Shown piece after piece: positions 55,625 through 64,000 of a DNA stretch of 64,000 nucleotides (the first letter of the stretch is position 1; the number at the start of each line of letters is the position of its first letter). The notes under the pieces were generated by a model. It had not been told where the DNA came from. It saw only the letters and a program-made list of their open reading frames with translations, and ran no database searches. The translations under genes were made by a program, and so were the position numbers. Origin of the DNA: Lobosporangium transversale (taxonomy: Eukaryota; Mortierellomycota; Mortierellomycetes; Mortierellales; Mortierellaceae); assembly GCF_002105155.1 (NCBI RefSeq), contig NW_019029007.1:450054-514053 (forward strand). The letters are read 5' to 3'.

Positions 55625-57683
55625 ATGTCTACACCTTCACACAAATATCGGTCAATCCAGCCTATCAACGATGAAAAACTGTTGACCCTAGAACAAAAAC
55701 AGGAAATATTACAAAAATGGGATAGGCACGTAGCAAACTGCAACATAGAGGTCGGAGGAGAATCTCTATTTGAACCTGAAAAAAAAGTGTTCTGCGATTT
55801 CCTAAACATTCCAACGAAGACCTTTAACAACATACTAGCCAAAAGGGAAGAACTGCTGAACATTCCGGCCAACCAGTCCTCCGTGCGATATCGCCTTACA
55901 GCCAAAAGCAAATCGTTCTACCCAGTTGAAGTGATCCTTAACCATACCATTGAGCACTTCAGACGCGAGCTTCTTCTGCCTGTCGGTGGCTTGACAGTGC
56001 AGCTCATGGGAAGCGCAATTTATACGCTCCTTGAGTCCTCCGTGGGTAAGCTTACCTTTGACAAACCCAAATTTTCGAAGGGTTGGCTAAATGGCTTCAG
56101 AAGCGGTATGGACTCAAGACGTTTAAGCTTCAAGGAGAGGCGGCGTCAGTCAACATGGAGGAGATTCGCCCCCAATTGGACTGTATTAAAAATATCCTCA
56201 GTCAATATAGGCTCGAAGACATTTACAATTGCGATGAGACTGATTTGTTCCTTCAGTCCACATCTTCCTGGAGTATGGATTATGAATGGGCTTCTCGTGC
56301 CATGGTTTCTGGCACTAAGGTGCAGAGCACAAGGATTTCAATTCTTTTCGGCACAAATGCAACAGGAACCGATCAGCGCAAGCCCTTCATGTTGAGTAAG
56401 TGAAAAAATAGTATGAAGTTGGTACGAATAAAACACCATATTAATCCATTATTTTTTGCCATTATAGGCGAGAATTTGCCACAGGGATTCAAGGGAGCTA
56501 GAGAACTATTCCATTCAAAGTTTGAAGTTTTGCCATGGAAGAAGCCGAAGGACAAGTTGTGGATATCTCCCGGGGTTTTTTGAAGGAGAGTTCAGCAAGC
56601 TTCCAGTGGAGCTTCAAAGGGCACTTTACGAACCCTGGATTGGTAAAAGACCAGATTACATGACGATCTCAGTCTTTGAGATTTGGTTACTTCGGTTCCA
56701 GCTGAGTATCGCAGCCCAAGCTCCTGACCGCCGAGTCGCATTGTTGTTGGACAACGCCACGTGCCATATGCCTAGGGATATTGTGCGTGAACAACTTCGC
56801 AATGTACAGCTGGTGTTTCTTCCGAAAAATTCAACAAGCATGACACAGCCTCTTGATGCTGGCATAATAGCTGTATTCAAAATGAATTACAAAAAAGAAT
56901 GCTTATTGAAGACTTTTTTTAAACGTCAGCAAGCACTGAGCGCGGGGATAGATGGAGCCAGGGTACGGAGGATGGGAATTGATAACATTGTAGGATGGGA
57001 AAATTGTTGCGCGAGCTTGGGCTGATGTGAAACAACAGTCGATTCGAAACTGTTTCGCACACGTCCCAATTTTCTGTAAGCAGCAAGAGGCTGAGCTCAG
57101 AGGAGCAGAAACTCAGTCTCGAGATCCTGGGGTTACTATGGCATAGACCAAATACGGAGAAGTCTTTTTGCTGAGCAACAGAGACTCTTGATGCTGAAGA
57201 TATTCCTTTGAATTACGGACAAGATCCAGAAATAAGACCAGTTCAGAGCTCTCTTGAATCCGACGCCATGGTGTTGGCATTGTCCAAGCTCCTAGATGGA
57301 TCCCGTCCTATTTGCCAGTACATTGATTCAATGCTGGAAACGTCCCATTTCATAGAATTTTTTAACCGTGAGAACAGGACTGATCTGGTAATCGGCCCCA
57401 TGGGATAGGAGAAGATCTTGAAGAAGAGAACATGGACGACGATGATGATTATGAACCCAGTATTTCTTCTGACAGCCCTGTCGTGGATGGCTACAGCAAT
57501 ACTCTGTCCCCAGAGACGAGAAATCTCCAAACGCGGAGACAGGTATATAGCTCATACAGTGTTGCTCGGGAGGCATCGTCTGAAGAAATGGAAGAAATGG
57601 AGGAAATGGATCTGGATGGCGACAGGCGCGATATATGCATGAATCCTGAAATCGATCTTCAGGACCCATACATACTTTTTTGA
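55625..57683 (+). CDS. Pogo/Tigger-type DDE transposase with CENP-B HTH
   Basis: The start is ATG 55625 (MSTPSHKYRSIQPINDEKLL). An N-terminal helix-turn-helix region has FLNIPTKTFNNILAKREELL. The CENP-B-type DNA-binding part reads WLQKRYGLKTFKLQGEAASV after a one-base frame break near 56095. The catalytic core shows the first Asp in YNCDETDLF, the second in VALLLDNATCH and the third in TSMTQPLDAGIIAVFK. An intron lies at 56396-56467 (donor gtaagtg, acceptor attatag) and restores LSENLPQGFKGAR. Beyond the core, after further breaks near 57003 and 57165, the frame continues through IRPVQSSLESDAMVLALSKL and an acidic tail MDDDDDYEPSISSDSPVV to 57683. DDE transposases cut and paste DNA at inverted repeats. 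The catalytic acids are all present. No terminal inverted repeats were recognised, so activity or domestication cannot be decided. Confidence 0.85.
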
Positions 57684-59009
57684 GGCTTCAACGGTGCTAG
57701 AACACTTTGGTTACAGCGAGGTGCACAAAGACTAGAGGTTCTGTATGACTCTACAGCTAAAGAAGATACGATTTGCATCCCCGAGAGTCAATTCGAGAAG
57801 CACCGACTTCTGTATGAAGATGAGTTAAAGAAGCGGCGGATGGCATCTCAAATAGTAGAGGAGGATCGAAAAATTAGAGATATGTATTTGAATGGTGTAG
57901 GAAGTTACCAGCTGATGGGCAAACTCACACAGCTGCAAAATCCATCAGCGCAGTCACCAAGCTTAATGCAGTGTGCGTTAACTCCGCCCTCGGCCCCGGC
58001 TCCATCCCTACCTTTGACTCCATCTTCGTCTTCATATTCTATTCACCTTCATACCCATCCATACCCTTGGCCCCATTCTCGTCAGCATTTCCACCAAATC
58101 TAAGGCAGCGTGCGTTGGTCCCAGCCTCAGTCTCATCCCTATCCTCGGTCCGGATCTCGTCTTCATCCTCAATTTCGCCATCATGCCAACCTTCACTCCC
58201 ATCCTCACTCCCATCCTTACCCTCATCAGTACATCCAAGGCAGCGGACGCTAGCTCCGGCCCCAGTAGATACACGACGTTTCATCCGACCATAGATCGGA
58301 CGAACCAGATGGAGGTCCTTCACCCTCGATAAAATCGTCGCCTATCCTTTGTGTTGTTTAGCTGATTTGTAGCTCGCTGTAGTGGATCCTTTCGTCTCTT
58401 AGTTTTCGTTTGTTCATTCATTCATTCGTTCGTTCTCCTTTTTTCCTTCTCTTTTCTTTGTGCAGTACCGCTAGTTACCAAAAATAATCATTGCCAAATT
58501 GAAAAGATAAAACTATATATTGAACTAAAGCCATGCACGAGGGCTTTAACATACTGATGAAGGTTGTAGAAAGACAGATGTCTAAAAGTAAGAAATGACT
58601 CGCAGACATCATTTAAGCAAGCACAGGTTAAATAGGTCTCAATCAATATCTTTGCTATCATTATTTGGTATTTGCATCATTCAAAGTTGAGTAGTTAATA
58701 AGGCGAGATAAAAAATTGTTATTTTGAATATATATATTGATTATTACTGATGGTATATGTATATCAATTGAAAATATTACGGAAAAGAAGGAGGAAGGGG
58801 AAATGCAAAAAATGATCTCATGTTGATGAGGAGGGAGAAGATAAAATTGTTTTTGTTCAATTCACAGTCACTCTTCACCCTCTTGGATGATGAGCGACAG
58901 AACTCGCATTGTTTAACTACCCCTATTCACAAGTTCACCTCGCATTAACCTACACAAAGCAAGAATATACTTAAATATAGTCTCACAACTCTTTCTGGTG
59001 TCCATCTCG
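57684..59009. other. Spacer between transposase and Crinkler genes
   Basis: Plus-strand sequence at 57700-57960 still looks protein-like (YDSTAKEDTICIPESQFEKH, IRDMYLNGVGSYQLMGKLTQ) and may be a further 3' part of the transposase gene or of a neighbouring gene. It runs into repeats (see next entry). From 58330 on nothing coding is seen. Confidence 0.4.
57960..58265 (+). repeat. Imperfect repeats, about 135 bp period
   Basis: A segment like GCAGYGTGCGTTRGTCCC followed by CCTCAGTCCCATCCCTACC words begins at about 57968, 58105 and 58238. Copies are diverged and rich in CCCATCC/CTCAT words. Confidence 0.6.
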
Positions 59010-60474
59010 TTATTCAATTGAAGGTAGGTGGGTTACATCCAAAGTTCGGTACTGCGCAATATCCTCGCCTCTCTCCGTCTGTGTATCCAGCGTACATTCG
59101 ATAAGCGTCCATTTGATGCGTCTGTAACAATTCCGTAAGACTTAGCAAGCTGGTATTCTTCATCTCCTCAACTCGTTTTCTTTCTTTTGTTGCACTGCCA
59201 CGTCGAGCTGCACCATATTGTTTGCAGCCTTGAACATAATTTTCTTTCTCACCTCGGTGATTACAAGAATTTGAGATCCATGTGGCGCTCAAGTAAGCGA
59301 AGTCCACGGTCCTTGACCGCGCTTACCCACAAATCTATGTTGTTGCGCCAGAAAACATTTCTGACTTAAAGAAAACTCCATTGCTCCAACCATTATAGTA
59401 TCGATGATTGTTGACCTTGTAGCCTCATTTGCACTTGGGTCGAACATATAGACATTGTTCCTGAGAGACACTGTTTCACAACTTGATCGAGCATATTCGC
59501 TTCTTCAATTGTCAAATCGCTGACCTCAATCTTAAAATCTGGTAGGGCTCCCGGATATGCTGCCACTTTATACTCTACAACGACGTCATTCCAGGTCCAT
59601 GACGAAAATTGCTTAGATGGACTGTCCAAAGATATAGAAAGGGTTCGAGACTTTTTATCCAGAGCTTTTTCCAAAATAGCACGCAGTTGCTCGTTGCTTC
59701 TCAACAACACAGGGTGACCCCATCATGCACATATATTTGGATGTATTCGTATTCGTCTTCATCAATTTTCTCAAAATGTTGGCGAAGGACTTGCCGCAGT
59801 TCCTCAAGAGTTGCTGTTTGAGTATCAGTGTTAAATTGGCAAACAATCCTTTTTCCTTCTCTTTTGTGCACAATCCCAAGCGCTAGTTTAAATAAGTTAT
59901 ATTAGAATGCTTCTTTCGAAATCATAAGTTTCAAATAGTCTTTGCAACGTCGATCGCCACTTACATATCTCTGTGGCTCTCAAATCATTATTAGTTTGAT
60001 CGACCTGTCGAGCTTGTAGATCCGACAGTTGTTTCTGTAAATATGCGATCTCTTCTAATTTTAGATCCAGTTGTTTCTGTAAATCTGTCGTCTCTAATAA
60101 AAATGAAATTAAAAAATTAAAAAGGAGTTCAAGTTACTGATGCAATTAATATTTTTGAATTGTTTTTTACCTGAAATTGGTACTTCAACAATGACCTGTA
60201 TAGCTCTTTTAGACAGTTTGTTAAAGACATCTGAGAGAATGCTCGTTGAAGGTAGTTTCGTGGCGTCGTCCTGGTTCTTTAATTCAATTGGCTGATCCTC
60301 GTTTCCAAAGGGGATGGAGACGCTCCAGAGTTGAAGATCCTTGGGCTTGATGTTTGAGGCCACAGTAATATTGGAGTAGATGGCTTTCTTGAGATCGTCT
60401 ACAGTGGCATCTTCTGACACGATAGCTGTGAAGGGCGTCTTTTCTCCATCAACAATGCAAAATAGTTTGACCAT
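59010..60474 (-). CDS. Crinkler (CRN)-type protein with restriction-nuclease-like C-terminus
   Basis: The start is ATG 60472-60474. The N-terminus MVKLFCIVDGEKTPFTAIVS, ATVDDLKKAIYSNI and PKDLQLWSVSIPFGNED is the ubiquitin-like Crinkler header that ends in an LW.VSIP motif. After an intron a coiled coil follows: TTDLQKQLDLKLEEIAYLQK, QLSDLQARQVDQTNN. Later exons read RTLSISLDSPSKQFSSWTWN, DVVVEYKVAAYPGALPDFKI, EVSDLTIEEANMLDQVVKQC, then EATRSTIIDTIMVGAMEFSL, HRFVGKRGQGPWTS, ILVITEVRKK and AANNMVQLDVAVQQKKENEL. The end is YGIVTDA..KWTLIECTLDT, LDVTHLPSIE, TAA at 59010-59012. The GKRG.G..D-like and TEV.K motifs resemble PD-(D/E)XK nucleases seen in CRN effectors. CRNs act in host or rival nuclei in oomycetes and chytrids; the role here is unknown. 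About five frame breaks. Confidence 0.7.
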
Positions 60475-61643
60475 GGTTGAAATAGCTCGATATAAAATGA
60501 AAGTATGATGAAAATAAAGGCATAAAAAAAAAAAACAAACAGATGGGATGGGTTGACATTGAATGCGTCATATATCACGTGACTTTTGCCTGTTGTGGCT
60601 GGTCATTAATAGTTATATAAATTAATTATAACTATTTTATTTTTACTTTGTATCTACTAATCGGGACATTCTGTCAATCCACAGTTAAAAGAACCTTTGT
60701 GCAAAGCCTTAAGCTATCGGTGAGTCCACCTCACCTAGAAAGCATCACAGTCAGGCCTGTAGGCTAAGTTTATAAAAGCCAAAGAACTTCTTCCTCAATA
60801 AAGTCTTTAGTTTTCCCCATACGTCTTGTTCTTGCTATTATCTTTTCCCCTTTTCACAACAAGCATTTGCCGTCCAGGAACTCAGTTTGTGAGCTAACCT
60901 ATAAAGCTCCCATCTTTCTCTTTCGGCTTCCTATGGCGCTGTTTGTCGTCAAGGTTGTTTGTCTTTATTTTTCTTGTTATTCTTGTTGACACTCTTTGTA
61001 CTGTCCTTTCCTGATTTTGTGTCTCTCTTTTTGCCCCTTAAGCAAAGATACACCTACTATTTACAACATGCCGATATTGTAATATTTATTAAGTCAAATT
61101 CCAGTGTATGCCCATTAATAGGCAAAATGTTTCATAGGTTTCACGTACAGACACAGAGACACAGAGGTTAGAATTCAGGCACATGTCTTTTCACTACATC
61201 TAACTGAAAAGTAGAAACTAAAAGTATCTTTAGTTACACGCGCGTAGCGCGCTCACAAAGCGGTCTGATCTGATCAACACCTTGCTTCATACTCAATTCT
61301 TCATTCCCGCATTCCATTCCACTCATTCCACTCATTCCTCATCTGTACTCATTCCGTACTCAAAGGAAAATAACGCGCTTGAGGGAAGCTAACAATTGAT
61401 CAAGCTCACTAAGATAGCGATTGAACAATTGAAATATGAGGAGAGTATATTCTTGAACTGGACTTGACAATATGAGCTAAAAGTATAAAACCATGTTCGC
61501 TTACATTTTTCTTTTTTATTCTTTTCTTTTATACATTATACATCATCGCTATTTATTACGATAACCACTACTTGCAACACTTGATCGTACTCACAAATAT
61601 CTACCCAATTCCCTCAACAAAAAATATAAAGTAACCTATCAAG
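60475..61643. other. Spacer upstream of the Crypton, with TATA boxes
   Basis: TATAAAA lies at 60771-60777 and again at 61484-61490, the latter 154 bp before the Crypton ATG. A CG-rich near-palindrome acacgcgcgtagcgcgctc is at about 61236-61255, and a CATTCCACT word repeats three times near 61310-61340. A short ATGGCGCTGTTTGTCGTCAAG frame at 60933 may be the start of a lost gene. No other coding signal is seen. Confidence 0.4.
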
Positions 61644-64000
61644 ATGCCCCGCACTATCGCTTCTTCTTCTTCTGGCAACGCTGCCTCTTCATCAATAAAC
61701 TCAGGTCCAAGCGGGACCTTCTTCGAATTTAGCGTGAAGCAAGGGAAAGAAGGAAGAAGTGGCTATGCACGAAAGGCTAAGGAAGCCAGAGATGAAAAAG
61801 AAAAAAGGAGAGAGATCCGCGAGGGCAAAAGAAGGGCCTGTTCTGTAGGCGTCCACAACGTCTCCGAGGAACACACCCCTCGCAAGCGGATCTACTCCCA
61901 AGCACGATTATCGGTGCAACAACTGATAACTCTTCCAGCCACCTTCAGTCGCCTTTTTCGTCTGAAGAAACAGCAGAGCAGAGAAAAACCTGTGCTAACC
62001 ATGTTCTCGAATCTCTCCTCGCCAACAAGAATCCCTCAAAGACATTGCTGCAGTACAAGACATACTTGAAAGCTTGGCAGGTAAGTTTATTATTTTGTTT
62101 ATTTGTTTATTTTATTTTTTAGGACAGTCAAATTTTTTTTTTCATGCTTCGTAATACAAAATATGCAAATACAATATAAATGATAGGTGTTCTGCAGCAC
62201 AAGAGAAAAAGGGACTGCAGCGTTGACGCAAGAAAAATGTTAAAGTTTTTCGAGGAGGTTGTTTTCAAGCGCACAGTAAAGAAATATATTGATTCAAACG
62301 CGGGATTCAGTGGCGTCGTTGGAAAGGCTTCATCACAAGCGGCCAGATCAGTGTTAGAGGGCAAGCTGACTCGCGAAAATAAGAGAAAACCAAAGGCTTG
62401 GAAAGCAGAGACAGAGGAAAGTATTTTTCAGGATGTTGTCCATGAGCTGGAGCAAAATTATAGCCAACGTAATTCACAGCCTTATGAGACTCCGGCATTT
62501 GAGGGGTTTGAGGAAGCCTCCCAAGGTGACAAAGACGATGCAGGAAGCGAAGACGAGGAACAAAATCACTCGCAACCAGCTGAAGAAGAGGCCCTCATGT
62601 CTGCTGAACCACAAGCCCTCATGGTCTCCTCCATTGCGGAAAGAGCAAAAAGTAAATCTAGTGTAATCATGTAACCAAAATAACCTTGTTCAAAGCTGTG
62701 GCTCACTCTTAATTGACATTCTGACACTTCATTTTAATCCAAATATAGTTCTTTCGCATCCGCAAACTGATGAGACTGGCCGAAGATTCATCTATGCGCC
62801 TATCTCGATAGAAACAGTGGATTGTGCCAGGAAGGCATTAATTTATCTCTACAAGGAGCAAGCGTCATCAAAGGTGGATTGGCCAAACCCTGCACCTCAT
62901 CCGCGCAAGGATATCCCGCTGAAGGAGGCTATCGAGGAATACGAGGGGAAACTAGTGTACGACACCTCATTCCAGGGATCGACGCGCACTGATACCTGTT
63001 CTATTCGCGACCCCTATAATGAGAAGCAGTTCATTCGGATGGCCCTCCATACGTGGGGTATGAAGCCAATGCTGCGGCTAAAAGGGAAGCGAGTGTACCA
63101 TGCGGAAGGTAGATTTCAATATATGCGTGAGCGCCTTTGCATCTTGGCACGACACCATATGCTGCTGCGAGATGAAGACATTCGCAATCTTAACCTATCT
63201 GATGTGTTCAGTATCATGTTTCCCATCCGGCAAGTGGGTCCCAGCCAGCTCTCGGACTTACGTTTTGCATATCTCGTGGCAAAACAAATAAAAAGGGTGT
63301 TAAGCTTTATGCAACCGCCTTTCGTCATAAAGTTTTTTACAGGTGTACTGTAGGAGCGTTTGGCTTCTACATGTTAGAACGATTTATGGTAAGAGATTTG
63401 TGCCATTCTTGTCTCTTCTTACTGCAATATAGGTTATGTACTTTCCTAGCTCGTTGTTAAATGTTGGGTCGCGTACCATTCCTATAATAGCTGGATAAGG
63501 AGGATGTCCCAAACTTCGCTGATCCTGACGATTGGTACAACATCAAGCTTTTGGTCGCGGCTAGTACGATCGAGAAGCGCAACGCAGGCCTTCGCAAGAA
63601 TGCTGTTGCACCAAAGACTCAAATCGATGCCACAGCTTCTGTGATGCGAACCTGTGGCTTTATTCGACCAAGGTCACTCACGCCGGTCGACACGCAGGAA
63701 CATCAGATGCGTACCGTCTGGGCTTAGGCTTGGAGCATATCCGTCACCTTGGGCGTTGGGTAATGGGACAGATGGAGAGTTTCTATGCTCCAAAGAACCC
63801 CACCACTGGCGCGTTTTATATGGCTCATTTCAACAAGGAACAGGAACCTTATATCCTTGAGCGTAATCTCGTTATCCCTGACTTGGAGCTGCAGAGGAAA
63901 ATTTTCCCTTGGATCGAAGGGAACTTTAACAGCAGCGCTAGAGAGAATGAGGAATGGGTCAAGGATTGTAATGATGCTATGACAGATGTAAACCCCGGAT
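61644..64000 (+). mobile_element. Crypton tyrosine recombinase gene, 3' end cut by window
   Basis: The start is ATG 61644 (MPRTIASSSSGN). A Ser-rich then highly charged leader leads, after a frame break near 61915, to NHVLESLLANKNPSKTLLQY and KTYLKAW. An intron from 62081 follows, then MLKFFEEVVFKRTVKKYIDS, the core-binding domain. After another intron come FIYAPISIETVDCARKALIY, IRMALHTWGMKPMLRL, MRERLCILARHHMLLRDEDI and LSDVFSIMFPI. A third intron (about 63396-63491) precedes the catalytic end: STKVTHAGRHAGTSDAYRLG, LGLEHIRHLGRWVMGQ and ESFYAPKNPTTGAF. The H-x-x-R box, the second His/Arg region and the Tyr in SFYAP fit the Ndc10/DUF3435-like recombinase of fungal Cryptons, which move as circles by tyrosine recombination. 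The reading is open to 64000. Frame breaks near 61915, 62215, 63310 and 63645. Confidence 0.8.

Noticed and set aside
60675-60960. TATA box, leader and ATGGCGCTGTTTGTC start before the Crypton
   Set aside because: The frame closes after a few codons and no following exon is recognised.
33-64000. CRISPR-like or tRNA-like structures
   Set aside because: Repeats present are tandem satellites without unique spacers, and no T-loop GGTTCRANTCC context with matching acceptor arms was seen.

Overview
The window is intron-bearing eukaryotic DNA. The gene set points to an early-diverging fungus of the Mucoromycota, most likely Mortierellomycotina; this is an inference from protein style, not from a search. 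Supporting signs are compact genes with short GT-AG introns, a recurrent F-box/LRR family, kelch proteins with one membrane span, a Crinkler-type effector gene, a Crypton and a Tigger/pogo-like transposase. Poly(A)/poly(T) tracts of 15-36 bases are very frequent, many of them inside introns next to splice acceptors.

Layout. Positions 1-6 kb hold three conserved housekeeping genes: a ULP1-type SUMO protease (cut by the left edge), VTA1 (ESCRT/MVB sorting) and MPP10 (U3 snoRNP), the last two divergent. 7.2-8.8 kb and 20.6-21.2 kb hold two paralogous cysteine-rich proteins. 9-12 kb is non-coding apart from a decayed LINE fragment. 12.9-18.3 kb holds a kelch-repeat membrane protein, a decayed Ty3/gypsy chromovirus lying against a truncated F-box gene, and a multi-pass membrane protein. 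23.7-29.6 kb holds a SMAP-domain lysine-rich protein, a coiled-coil protein and a WDR89-like WD40 protein. 32.2-34.4 kb holds a gene built on a retroelement integrase zinc finger with a glutamine-rich tail. 35-42 kb is a second housekeeping block: a small proline/glutamine-rich protein, delta-COP, a DCAF7/WDR68-like WD40 protein and MPDU1.

43.8-45.4 kb is a near-complete F-box/LRR gene. 45.4-51.9 kb is rich in mobile-element debris and satellite DNA: a long inverted repeat, copia-like scraps, a heptamer minisatellite and a SWIM zinc-finger fragment. 52.2-53.8 kb is a two-exon TPX2-like microtubule-associated protein. 55.6-64 kb is an accessory island: a pogo/Tigger-type DDE transposase gene, a Crinkler gene with a nuclease-like C-terminus, and a Crypton tyrosine recombinase cut by the right edge.

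Caution on coordinates: almost every gene, including essential single-copy ones (MPP10, VTA1, delta-COP, MPDU1), contains one or more one-base frame breaks. The most economical reading is residual insertion/deletion error in a single-molecule assembly. CDS entries below are therefore gene spans that cross introns and frame breaks. I saw no tRNA, rRNA or CRISPR array.
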